Shown here: positions 52,615 to 60,414 of the stretch, in pieces
Position numbering within the stretch: position 1 is the first letter of the stretch
Layout of the letters: every line of letters starts with the position of its first letter
DNA from: Bacteroidota bacterium
GTDB taxonomy: Bacteria > Bacteroidota > Bacteroidia > Bacteroidales > FEN-979
Assembly: GCA_026391805.1 (NCBI GenBank)
Contig: JAPLDJ010000009.1
Span: 236,137-300,136 of the forward strand
Length of the DNA stretch: 64,000 nt
Direction: 5' to 3'
Program-made: the position numbers and the translations under genes
Notes under the pieces: generated by a model
Told to the model about the DNA's origin: nothing
The model's input: only the letters and a program-made list of their open reading frames with translations
The model's database searches: none

Positions 52615-52764
52615 ATGTAACCCAGAATGTAACCACAGAATTTGAATAAACCTTCTTTTATTCCTTTCAGAACATACTTTCAATCTGTGCCATAATAATT
52701 GATTAGGCATTCATGATACTTCTGGTAAAATTAAATTGATTCGTTAATCTATGAGCATTACCAT

Positions 52765-53820
52765 ATGAAGACTGAAATATTGGAGAAATGTTTGTTATTG
52801 TTGCGCTGGACTCTGGAGTACCCTGGAAATACGCTGAAGGAGGAACTTATATGTTTTGACAGAAGTATTGTTCCTCTTTTTACAAAAGAACTCAAACAAA
52901 ACCTTTTACTTAAGCCTACTTCTCAAGAAAAAAAGGACTTAATAAAGTATTACATCGATGAACTACATGATGCTGCAAGTGATTTAGACGACTATGATCA
53001 ATTAATATTTGATGATGAGTTAGGAGAGCTTTGGCCTCCAAAAGGGTGCGATTCAAATGATACTTCAAGCGATATAGGCGACAATGATCAAGTAATATTA
53101 GATGATTTATTAGGAGAGCTGGTGGAACCAATTGGTTTTCCATCAGCGGAGGATCGCTTGGATATAAACGATAGCTCGGATTTTGACAATCGTTTGGATT
53201 CATATGAGCAGGCTTCTTTGAATGAACATTTTTTCTATGCACTGCTTTTTAATGAAATTCAAATAATATGTAATAAATATATCATACCCTTTAAAGAAAT
53301 TTGTGATGAACTACAATTTCCAATAAGTACTATAAAATTCGGATCAATAATGATATCAGCGGGAAGGTCTGTTTCACGAGTCATCAATGATTCATTTGAA
53401 ATTATCAATAGGGAAGAGGCTCAGGACGATGATGAAAAAGATCCCGATCATGAAGTAGATATTACTGAAACTAAAAGGTTGAAAACTTCTTTAGCAAAAT
53501 ACGGTTTCAATAATATTCAAAAGGTCAAGGATCTATCTGTGAATTCTCGTGATAAGTTGATTGAATTTTTAGTAACCAATGACTTGCCTTATAAGGTAGC
53601 CATGCTCGACTACCTGGGATTCATAAAGTTTCTTGAATTTGAATTCGGTGCTACGAAAACAAATCTCCATCGTAATTTAGCGGATATACTTTCAAGTACA
53701 ACCCGTGCTGTGAAAGGCAATATCAATGTTTTAAATCCAATCTCTAAAGAAGACAGGATGCGTTTTACAACTCATCTGTATAGAGAAACAGTTAAAAATG
53801 ATTATCAAAAATTAGAATAG
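52765..53820 (+). CDS. Unknown accessory-element protein with internal duplication
   Basis: This 351-residue protein is not recognised. It lacks a signal peptide and membrane segments. Residues 71-94 and 101-124 are a tandem duplication (SDLDDYDQLIFDDELGEL against SDIGDNDQVILDDLLGEL), visible at the DNA level with a 90-bp offset. The middle is acidic (EEAQDDDEKDPDHEVD near 227), and the C-terminus is helical and basic with FEFGATKTNLHRNLADIL. Coding bias is clearly AT-rich relative to the chromosome to its left. It is the first gene after the tRNA and is followed by the HTH gene, a place often taken by element-encoded accessory proteins. Confidence 0.75.
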   Translation: MKTEILEKCLLLLRWTLEYPGNTLKEELICFDRSIVPLFTKELKQNLLLKPTSQEKKDLIKYYIDELHDAASDLDDYDQLIFDDELGELWPPKGCDSNDTSSDIGDNDQVILDDLLGELVEPIGFPSAEDRLDINDSSDFDNRLDSYEQASLNEHFFYALLFNEIQIICNKYIIPFKEICDELQFPISTIKFGSIMISAGRSVSRVINDSFEIINREEAQDDDEKDPDHEVDITETKRLKTSLAKYGFNNIQKVKDLSVNSRDKLIEFLVTNDLPYKVAMLDYLGFIKFLEFEFGATKTNLHRNLADILSSTTRAVKGNINVLNPISKEDRMRFTTHLYRETVKNDYQKLE

Positions 53821-53859
53821 GGAGTACTCCCACCTTGTTGGCCCGATATGGCCCAATTA

Positions 53860-53898
53860 CCATTGTAGAATGTTTCACTAAACACACTTCTACAATGG
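53860..53898. promoter_or_regulatory. Perfect 11-bp inverted repeat spanning the excisionase-like start codon
   Basis: CCATTGTAGAA (53860-53870) and TTCTACAATGG (53888-53898) are exact reverse complements 17 bp apart. The right arm contains the ATG at 53895. The repeat could be an operator for the HTH protein, or an RNA hairpin that hides its start codon. A palindrome GGAGTACTCC lies 30 bp upstream at 53821-53830. Confidence 0.6.
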
Positions 53899-54239
53899 AA
53901 ATAACTTTTGATCAACTTCCCAAAGCCGTATCCCAGTTATATGACAAACTGGAAACCATCGAACGGTTGTTACTTGCTAAAAGTGACGATCCCCAACCAG
54001 AATCCGACCAACTTTTAACCATTCAGCAGGCGGCTGAGGTTCTTCATCTCACTGTTCCTACCATGTATGGCTTAGTACAACGTGCTTCAATACCTGTTTG
54101 CAAGCGTGGGAAACGCTTGTACTTTTCCAAACAGGAACTTACCTCCTGGATCATGGCAGGCCGCAAGAAAACAATTTCAGAGATCGACGCTGAAGCTGAG
54201 AACTATTTGTCTTCAAGAAAGAGAGGCCGGAGGTCCTAA
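53895..54239 (+). CDS. Excisionase-type helix-turn-helix DNA-binding protein
   Basis: This 114-residue protein has an N-terminal coiled-coil-like helix (LPKAVSQLYDKLETIERLL) and a winged-helix excisionase/MerR-type HTH at about 41-85: LLTIQQAAEVLHLTVPTMYGLVQR, then IPVCKRGKRLYFSKQELTSWI. Proteins of this type in Bacteroidota elements control excision or transcription of element genes. The C-terminus is basic. The ATG at 53895 was chosen because the conserved start MEITFDQLPKAV begins there and because an inverted repeat lies over it; an in-frame start at 53835 would add 20 unlikely residues. The VapE gene follows 108 bp later. Confidence 0.85.
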   Translation: MEITFDQLPKAVSQLYDKLETIERLLLAKSDDPQPESDQLLTIQQAAEVLHLTVPTMYGLVQRASIPVCKRGKRLYFSKQELTSWIMAGRKKTISEIDAEAENYLSSRKRGRRS

Positions 54240-54347
54240 TTATTGCCTTCTCCTCGTTGCCTACGATACCGGCGTGGAAATTACAATGAACTTTTCTTTG
54301 AGTAGTCGAACAGGGGAGATGGGAACCATTCCAAACACATTCTTGAT

Positions 54348-55601
54348 ATGATAAATGGCAAAGAAAGTATTGAAATTGAAAAGGGAACTCCCCTACTTGT
54401 CAAAAACCGGGGGACTCAGAATAAATTTAAATCATCAAACGAATCTGACAACAGAAAAAGCCTGCCTATTGTAGAAGTTCAGCAAGCGCTCAATGATTGG
54501 TATGACCTGCGGTTTAATGAAATCTTGGGAGTTGTTGAGGGGCGACAAAAGGATGAAAATGATTTTAAAGAACTGAATGAGAACAATATCTATATCCGGT
54601 TGTTAAACAACGGGTACAGGATTTCGTTCTCAAACCTTTGTGCTTTGCTGAACTCTGAATTTGTTCAACCATATAACCCGTTCAGGGAGTATTTTGAAAC
54701 ATTGACTCCCTGGGATAACAGTGAGAGGGATTACATTGAAGAACTGGCAAATCATGTTAAGGCAGTTGATCAGCAGCAATTCAACTACCATCTGAGAAAG
54801 ATGATGGTCCGGATGATCGCCTGCGCGATTGATGACCATACATTTAATAAGCATGCGTTTATTCTTGTCGGCGGTGAGCAAAACACCGGGAAAAGCACTT
54901 TTTGCAGGTATCTCTGTCCAACTGCCCTCCAGAATTATTACACTGAATCGATTCCGGGCGATAAAGATGGGCTTATTAGCCTGTGCGAAAATTTCATTAT
55001 AAACCTTGATGAGCTCAGCACACTGTCAAAATTCGAATTAAATCACCTAAAAAGCCTTTTTTCTAAGGATAGCGTCAGAGTCCGTCATCCGTTTGCTAGA
55101 AAATCACAAACGGATCCCAGGAGAGCATCATTTATCGGCTCTACAAACGAGGATACCTTTCTCACAGACTCAACCGGCAGCGTCCGGTGGTTATGTTTTG
55201 AAATTGTTTCCATCAGCTGGGACTATAAGAACATTGAAATTGATAAGGCCTGGAGCCAGGCTTACGCTCTCTATAAATCGGGCTTCAAATTTCAGTTGAC
55301 TGCAGAGGAAGTGAAAGCAAATGAATCGAGAAATGAACCCTATCAGCAGGTATCAATGGAATATGAGTATATCCAGATGTACCTCTCTCCGGGCAATCCC
55401 TTTGATTACGATGCTTTTTGGACAACTACTGCAATCCGGGATCATATTATCTCAAAATCGGACCGAAAGGCGGATATTAAAACCCTTGACAGGCTTGGGA
55501 AGGCGCTTAAAAAACTTGGTTTTGAGAGAATAATAAAACGAGACGGCGACCTGAAAGAACCGATCCGCGGATATTTTGTGAAATATTTTGACAAAGGATA
55601 A
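54348..55601 (+). CDS. VapE-family P-loop ATPase (putative replicative helicase)
   Basis: This 417-residue protein belongs to the virulence-associated E family of SF3-like helicase ATPases used for replication by phage satellites and integrative elements. Walker A is GGEQNTGKST (residues 175-184), Walker B is NFIINLDEL (216-223), and the arginine-finger-like region is DPRRASFIGSTNED near 259. N-terminal residues 1-140 form a recruitment-like domain with EYFETLTPWDN. The C-terminus (IIKRDGDLKEPIRGYFV) is winged-helix-like. It is followed by repeat-rich DNA and a primase gene, a usual VapE/primase pairing. Confidence 0.88.
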   Translation: MINGKESIEIEKGTPLLVKNRGTQNKFKSSNESDNRKSLPIVEVQQALNDWYDLRFNEILGVVEGRQKDENDFKELNENNIYIRLLNNGYRISFSNLCALLNSEFVQPYNPFREYFETLTPWDNSERDYIEELANHVKAVDQQQFNYHLRKMMVRMIACAIDDHTFNKHAFILVGGEQNTGKSTFCRYLCPTALQNYYTESIPGDKDGLISLCENFIINLDELSTLSKFELNHLKSLFSKDSVRVRHPFARKSQTDPRRASFIGSTNEDTFLTDSTGSVRWLCFEIVSISWDYKNIEIDKAWSQAYALYKSGFKFQLTAEEVKANESRNEPYQQVSMEYEYIQMYLSPGNPFDYDAFWTTTAIRDHIISKSDRKADIKTLDRLGKALKKLGFERIIKRDGDLKEPIRGYFVKYFDKG

Positions 55602-55605
55602 ATGA

Positions 55606-55737
55606 TTGCTACATGGCTACAAAGTCAATAAATTATTGGATTAATAAGGGTTTTGAAGTAGTCACCTTGTTTTATAATGATGGCTACAAGATGTCTACAT
55701 GGCTACAACAAAAAAACATCTGTAGCCAGGTAGCCAC
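55606..55737. repeat. Iteron-like TGGCTACA repeats between VapE and primase genes
   Basis: Forward octamers TTGCTACA, TGGCTACA (55614), TGGCTACA (55681), TGTCTACA (55692) and TGGCTACA (55700) are followed by inverted copies TGTAGCCA (55721) and GGTAGCCA (55729). The last forward and first inverted copies form a perfect 8-bp stem. An in-frame stretch of codons exists here but looks non-coding. It could be a replication origin or a binding site for the flanking replication proteins. Confidence 0.55.
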
Positions 55738-55826
55738 CGTAGTCGCTGGCTATTCTTGCGGAAGAAAATTTTATTTTTTTTCATTAATCATTGGGAAAAC
55801 ATTCATGTACAGATAAATCAAAGAAA

Positions 55827-56681
55827 ATGGAACTGGCAGAGATAAGAAAAACAAGTATTCTCGATTATCTTCAGGCAATCGGGCATAGTCCGGTAAGAAT
55901 CAAATATGGCAGCGCATGGTACCTTAGCCCGTTGCGAATAGAGAATACTGCGAGCTTTAAGATTAATGTTGATAAAAACCTATGGTTTGATTTTGGAAGT
56001 GGAGAGGGTGGTGACATCATTGGACTCGTAATGAAGTTATATAATGTCAATGTAACAAAAGCAATAGAGATAATTGTGGGAACAAAAGATTCACCGAAAC
56101 CTCGTAATCCTGTATTTCAAGATAGAAAAACCTCAGATGGATCGGAACATATCAGGATTAATCGTCTTCAGGCACTAAACAACCCTGCATTGATTCAATA
56201 CCTTGAATACCGGCACATCTCCCTCACTTTCGCGAGATCCTATCTTAAAGAGGCCTATTATACTGTTCATGGACGATCGTACTTTGCCCTGGGGTTTAAA
56301 AATGACAAAGGCGCCTATGAACTGAGGAACTCTTTCTTTAAAACGGGTTCCAGCCCGAAGCACTTCACCACGATACCCGGAATAACGAACTCGAAAACCA
56401 ATGTTTTCGAAGGTTTCATGGATTTCTTATCATGTTGCACTTATTACAACCGGATCCCAAGGTCCCGGACTATTATTTTAAACTCATTGTCCTTTTTGCC
56501 AAGGATAGAAGATTTTCTTAAAGACTCAAAACAAGTGAACCTTTACCTTGACAATGATCAGGCGGGAAGAATGGCCACTCAAAAAATTAAAGGTTATGGT
56601 AAGTTGGTCATAGATTGGGCTCCGGTAATTTATCCTGGCCATAAAGATTTCAATGAGTATTTAATGAGCCGTCAACCTTAA
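55827..56681 (+). CDS. Toprim-domain primase of the element
   Basis: This 284-residue protein is a short DnaG-like primase. The N-terminal part resembles the CHC2 domain (YLSPLRIENTASFKIN and WFDFGSGEGGDIIGL at residues 32-67), but the zinc-binding Cys/His residues are replaced. The Toprim domain has the catalytic Glu in VFEGFMDFL (E195) and the metal-binding DxD in LYLDNDQAGRMA (D242, D244). It would make RNA primers for element replication with the VapE helicase upstream. The ATG at 55827 begins the family-like sequence; a start at 55791 would add 12 residues. Loss of zinc ligands is common in element-borne primases. Confidence 0.88.
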   Translation: MELAEIRKTSILDYLQAIGHSPVRIKYGSAWYLSPLRIENTASFKINVDKNLWFDFGSGEGGDIIGLVMKLYNVNVTKAIEIIVGTKDSPKPRNPVFQDRKTSDGSEHIRINRLQALNNPALIQYLEYRHISLTFARSYLKEAYYTVHGRSYFALGFKNDKGAYELRNSFFKTGSSPKHFTTIPGITNSKTNVFEGFMDFLSCCTYYNRIPRSRTIILNSLSFLPRIEDFLKDSKQVNLYLDNDQAGRMATQKIKGYGKLVIDWAPVIYPGHKDFNEYLMSRQP

Positions 56682-56721
56682 AAGTTAATTCAATCAGTTA
56701 TAAATCCTAAATCTCCAAGCT

Positions 56722-57531
56722 ATGAAAACACGAATCCTTAATTTTTTTAAGTATGACAGGTCCTATTCCGGGGGAAGAACGCTTTATCTTGAAATCGGAA
56801 ACAACCTGGCATTTAAGAAAAACCTTTGTTTACGCGAAGAACACAACATCAAAGGTGTTCTGTTTGATCAGCTCCGCCAGATGGCAGAATTGACGGCGGA
56901 TCAGTTAAAGTCGATCTTAAATGCACCTATCGTTGTATCTCAGGTTTACAATGTTGTTGATAAAGGCCCTGAATCTGAAAAAAAGATAACAGAGAAATTA
57001 GTCATAACAGAAGCGGCAAGCCGAAATTCAGCTGAATCTGATAATATTGTTACTGTTCCATTGCCTTTCCCTTATTTAAGAGGAGAATTCCCTTTCTTGA
57101 AGAAAACAGATTGTCCTGATGAACTTCATGGGTTGGTTGTTGATTTCACATCAGCGATCATCGTATTCAATGAAACCTTCGGCGTAATGGATTTTCTAGA
57201 TTCATATATTGACGGTTCACAGGAAATGAAAAATAATGCTCGGAATAAGAGGAAGCCCTTTTCCATTGGTGAGGAACTGGACTGTTACAATTTCTATTTG
57301 AATAAGAAAGGCAAACAAAACCGTGTGGATTTTTCTTCAAGAGTAAAACAATTAGAACTGACTGCTTTCCGATTCCTGGTCGACCTTAAAAAACGGCTGA
57401 CAGATAACATATATCAGAACATTAAGAATCTGAAAAAGGATCCCTCCAATCCGAATAATCATGCCAGGCTGAAGCGGCACAGTGAAATGAAGCGGGAACA
57501 TATCCTTGTAAGCTTGATGTTGGATTTTTAA
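56722..57531 (+). CDS. Unknown element protein downstream of the primase
   Basis: This 269-residue protein is not recognised. It has no signal peptide or membrane segment. Sequence features are an N-terminal ILNFFKYDRSYSGGRTLYLEIG, a central PFPYLRGEFPFLKK, and a C-terminal basic helical region (ELTAFRFLVDLKKRLTDNIYQNIKNLKK) that could bind nucleic acid. It starts 40 bp after the primase and is probably co-transcribed. In comparable elements this position is often taken by mobilization proteins, but no relaxase motif (HUH or Tyr) is visible. Confidence 0.75.
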   Translation: MKTRILNFFKYDRSYSGGRTLYLEIGNNLAFKKNLCLREEHNIKGVLFDQLRQMAELTADQLKSILNAPIVVSQVYNVVDKGPESEKKITEKLVITEAASRNSAESDNIVTVPLPFPYLRGEFPFLKKTDCPDELHGLVVDFTSAIIVFNETFGVMDFLDSYIDGSQEMKNNARNKRKPFSIGEELDCYNFYLNKKGKQNRVDFSSRVKQLELTAFRFLVDLKKRLTDNIYQNIKNLKKDPSNPNNHARLKRHSEMKREHILVSLMLDF

Positions 57532-57537
57532 CAATGA

Positions 57538-57717
57538 TCAAAAATCCACATTCAAAGTTTTAATGGTTATTTTTTTCGGTATTCCATTACCTCTATTAAC
57601 CTTGATTTCGCAGGTGTCAGAAGCATCCACCTGAATAGTTCCCGTATTGTAATTTTTTTCCACTGAATTTCTTTTGATTCCCTGTGGGATAAGCCTTTTA
57701 CTATTTACAACTCTCAT
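57538..57717 (-). CDS. Small basic hypothetical protein
   Basis: This 59-residue open frame (starting MRVVNSKRLIPQGIKRN) is convergent with the preceding gene, 6 bp from its stop. The sequence is basic and regular, with IQVDASDTCEIKVNRGNG and KKITIKTLNVDF resembling short beta-strands. An AGGA sequence lies 6 bp before the ATG. It has no domain I recognise. Its fit between genes and its lack of frame competition support coding, but homologues would be needed to be sure. Confidence 0.45.
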   Translation of the reverse strand: MRVVNSKRLIPQGIKRNSVEKNYNTGTIQVDASDTCEIKVNRGNGIPKKITIKTLNVDF

Positions 57718-57719
57718 GT

Positions 57720-58346
57720 TGGATCCTCATATATCCGCTTTTGAACCCTTGATATATCACACTCTTTGGCTAAGCGGGTCGTTCTTCTTTATCATACTTT
57801 TTTTTTCTTCTCGCCGAGAAGCAGGCTAAAATGTTAATATTTAACATCTTCTGAAAAAAGTTGTGTCCAAACATGCCAATTCTTGCCATATTCGGAGGGA
57901 AAGTTGGTCAAAATGGACGACTTTTTGCCTCCAAAAAGGCCGGAAAAGAGCCAAAAAATAAAAAGATGCCCAGTTTTCCAAACAAATTGAGCCATTTTTC
58001 GGGTAAAATCCATCCTTTTTAACTGATCCTTTATTTTTTCAAATTCAGGCCGCTTTTTTCTTTTATACCAGGACAAAGTAAAAAGCTGAGTAAAAAAGAA
58101 ACCCTATTAGCCGGCGCACGGTTTAGCTCGAAATTTTCTTCAAAAGTTACCTTAAGAATAATTCGCTTTTAAAAGAGAGAGAAAAGGAGCTTAAAACTGT
58201 AAAGGGCGACCTCCTGATGGAATTGTCGCTTTCAGTGTATTCAGATTGGAAGTCATTCAGACCTACACCCTTGACTTTATTTATTATTCCCGGTTTGTGC
58301 CGTTGGCATATTAAAATTTCATTTCTAACCTTAAAACAAATGCCTT
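57720..58346. other. AT-rich intergenic stretch without a convincing gene
   Basis: About 630 bp of AT-rich DNA. The only longer frame (80 codons on the minus strand, 57834-58076) begins with TTG and is not convincing. A hairpin-forming stretch AAAGGGCGAC ... GTCGCTTT lies at about 58201-58233. No promoter with a good TAnnTTTG box was found. Confidence 0.5.
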
Positions 58347-58523
58347 ATGAACGCACAAGCAAAGAACACCCAAGAACAGTCAGTAGTTGACATCTTCATC
58401 CAGGAACTGGACTCGATTTACTATCCTGGCTATGCAGAAGAACTCATTGCCTCTGTACCTGAAAAGTTCGAATGGGAACTTGCTGAATATAAAGGGCAAT
58501 TTTCAAAAGAACTTGTTAACTGA
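58347..58523 (+). CDS. Small acidic hypothetical protein
   Basis: This 58-residue open frame (MNAQAKNTQEQSVVDIF...) is acidic and helical, with IQELDSIYYPGYAEELIASVPEKFEWELAEYKG as its core, split here only by description. It looks like a real cytosolic protein: even codon use, an upstream AT-rich leader, and a strong terminator 6 bp after the stop codon. I know of no named family. It may be an element-borne regulator or antidefence protein, but nothing in the sequence shows this. Confidence 0.6.
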   Translation: MNAQAKNTQEQSVVDIFIQELDSIYYPGYAEELIASVPEKFEWELAEYKGQFSKELVN

Positions 58524-58528
58524 ACTCT

Positions 58529-58566
58529 GGCAGTCAGTCCCGATAATCGGGACTGGCTGCTTTTTT
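58529..58566 (+). terminator. Rho-independent terminator of the small acidic gene
   Basis: GCAGTCAGTCCCGAT pairs with ATCGGGACTGGCTGC, one G-T pair apart from perfect, and is followed by six T. It starts 6 bp after the stop codon of the 58-residue gene. Confidence 0.85.
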
Positions 58567-58657
58567 ATACTCGCTTTATTCTAAGATAAATATATGATGT
58601 GGTCGAAGAGGTTTAAGCTGTTACACAAGTGGAAGATGATAATTATTTAACTAAATC

Positions 58658-58689
58658 TACTGCTAATATATAAATAAGCAGTACTTTTG
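58658..58689 (+). promoter_or_regulatory. Promoter and candidate operator of abiEi-abiEii
   Basis: TACTTTTG at 58682-58689 matches the TAnnTTTG -7 box and ends 16 bp before the ATG at 58706. Perfect 7-bp inverted repeats TACTGCT (58658-58664) and AGCAGTA (58677-58683) overlap the box. AbiEi antitoxins repress their own operon by binding inverted repeats at the promoter, so this is a good operator candidate. Confidence 0.5.
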
Positions 58690-58705
58690 GTTAAACTATT
58701 GCGGT

Positions 58706-59290
58706 ATGAGTAAAGCACTGGTCGAACGGTTTAAGAAAAATGGTGGATTCCTTCGCACTGCAGATTCGCTGTCTGCAACGGAAAAATATCAGCTTCGCCA
58801 GCTTATCAAAAAAGGGAAGGTCAGCAGGGTTAAAAGAGGATTTTATCACCTGAATGATTCTTCAAGAGTTTTCCAGGAAGGTGAAGTTGCCAGGATGATT
58901 CCCGACGGTATATTTTGTATGTTCACAGCCTGGTCACATTACGGGCTTACAACGCATATTTCGGCAGAATATCATGTAGCGATCCCAAAGACATTCCGGA
59001 TCGTTCTGCCACAATACCCTCCTATCAAGCTCTATTATTGGGTTATTCGAACTTTCGAACTGGGAAAGATTACTGCTGAGATCAATGGCGCCCGGGTTAT
59101 GGTATATGATATCGAGAGATCGGTTTGTGATGCCGTAAAATTCCGCAACAAGATCGGCTCTGATCTTATGAGTGAGATTCTGCGTAATTATTCCAATCGC
59201 AAGGATAAGAACATTGACAAGCTGCTTAAGTATGCCGTGAAGCTCAGGATAGCAAAGACGATGAGCCAATTCCTTCAGATCATCCTATGA
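58706..59290 (+). CDS. AbiEi-type antitoxin (type IV toxin-antitoxin)
   Basis: This 194-residue protein has an N-terminal winged-helix of the AbiEi antitoxin type (FLRTADSLSATEKYQLRQLIKKGKV-type stretch, with KRGFYHL at about 44-50) and a C-terminal domain with FTAWSHYGLTTHI and VMVYDIERSVCDAVKFRNK. In type IV systems the antitoxin represses the operon and counters the AbiEii toxin without direct binding. Its stop codon overlaps the toxin ATG (ATGA), so expression is coupled. A promoter with inverted repeats lies just upstream. The pair lies in an accessory element, where AbiE systems stabilise the element or block phage. Confidence 0.9.
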   Translation: MSKALVERFKKNGGFLRTADSLSATEKYQLRQLIKKGKVSRVKRGFYHLNDSSRVFQEGEVARMIPDGIFCMFTAWSHYGLTTHISAEYHVAIPKTFRIVLPQYPPIKLYYWVIRTFELGKITAEINGARVMVYDIERSVCDAVKFRNKIGSDLMSEILRNYSNRKDKNIDKLLKYAVKLRIAKTMSQFLQIIL

Positions 59291-60150
59291 GCAATTCCGG
59301 AAAATCTATTCGCGCACGCCTGCTCAACCTGGCAAAGAAAGAGAATCTTTCTAACCAGCTAATTATCATCCGGTACATGCATGAGCGGCTCCTTTTTCGC
59401 TTGGCGATGTCTATGTATGCAGAAAACTTCTGCCTGAAAGGAGGAGTCCTTCTTTATGTTTACAGCAGGGAACATACTCGACCTACCCTGGATATCGATT
59501 TCCTTGGAACCAATTTCCCGAACGAGCTGGAGTCCGTGAAGGAAGCTTTCCGGAATATCTGTTCGATGTATTATCCGCCTGATGCAGTAACATTCGATAC
59601 CGGATCCATTTCGGCAGAAGAAATTGTCGGCCAGGACGAGTATTCGGGAATCCGCCTGTTCGTCACAGCAGGCCTTGATACCATCCGGCAGCGAATCCAG
59701 GTGGATATTGGTTTTGGTGATATTGTTCTTCCATCTCCCATAACGCTTTCATACCCAATATTGCTTCCTGATTCGGGGATCCCTGTGATTCAGGCATACT
59801 CACTTGAGACGGTCGTGGCTGAAAAATTTGAGGCTATGATCGATCTTTCGGTAGTGAACAGCCGGATGAAGGACTTTTATGATGTTTACCAGATCCTGAC
59901 CACCCAGCAACTCGATAGCCATCTTCTTGAGGAATCGATTCGTGCAACATTCCGAAACCGTAACACAGTCTATTATCCAGGTCATTCCCTTTTTGTCCCT
60001 GATTTCGCAATAGATGAAGCTCGCCAGAGACAATGGAAAGCATTTCTGATCCGGAACCATCTGGAGACAAGTCTGGATTTCCCAACAGTGATCGGTAAAA
60101 TAAACAGCATTTTATTTCCGATCTGGCAGCGAATGTCACCAGCTCCCTGA
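59287..60150 (+). CDS. AbiEii-type nucleotidyltransferase toxin
   Basis: This 287-residue DNA polymerase beta-like nucleotidyltransferase has the family motif FCLKGGVLLYVYS followed by RPTLDIDFLGTN (residues ~48-78), where GG and the DxD pair bind nucleotide and metal. A second motif IQVDIGFGD near 138 supplies the third carboxylate, and SLETVVAEKFEAMIDLS near 178 has the AbiEii late Lys/Glu. AbiEii-type toxins add nucleotides to tRNA acceptor ends and arrest growth. It overlaps the antitoxin gene by 4 bp. All active-site residues seem present, so it is probably functional. Confidence 0.92.
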   Translation: MSNSGKSIRARLLNLAKKENLSNQLIIIRYMHERLLFRLAMSMYAENFCLKGGVLLYVYSREHTRPTLDIDFLGTNFPNELESVKEAFRNICSMYYPPDAVTFDTGSISAEEIVGQDEYSGIRLFVTAGLDTIRQRIQVDIGFGDIVLPSPITLSYPILLPDSGIPVIQAYSLETVVAEKFEAMIDLSVVNSRMKDFYDVYQILTTQQLDSHLLEESIRATFRNRNTVYYPGHSLFVPDFAIDEARQRQWKAFLIRNHLETSLDFPTVIGKINSILFPIWQRMSPAP

Positions 60151-60414
60151 TATCCCCAGATTATCGATCTTGAATTCAGTAGCCTTCCGTCATTCCTTGT
60201 TGCCGTAAATAGAAATTCACAAAGTTATGCTCGTGAAAATGTTTTTCGCCAAGTGTGACCTCCTTTTGGCATTGTCACCCTTTGGGAACATTCAGATTTT
60301 CGTTCGAAAATCGTGACCTGTTCACTTGCTTAAAATTTTCACTTCACATGATTGGCCGGGTAAATTTCATTTACTCACCATCGGCCTTTGAGGCTGATCA
60401 AAACCAATCAACCT

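Noticed and set aside
55613..55816. 67-codon plus-strand frame between VapE and primase
   Set aside because: It is made mostly of TGGCTACA repeats and odd hydrophobic codons; the repeats explain the lack of stop codons.
57834..58076. 80-codon minus-strand frame beginning with TTG
   Set aside because: No ATG or GTG, no clear ribosome-binding site and no recognisable features; possible but not supported.
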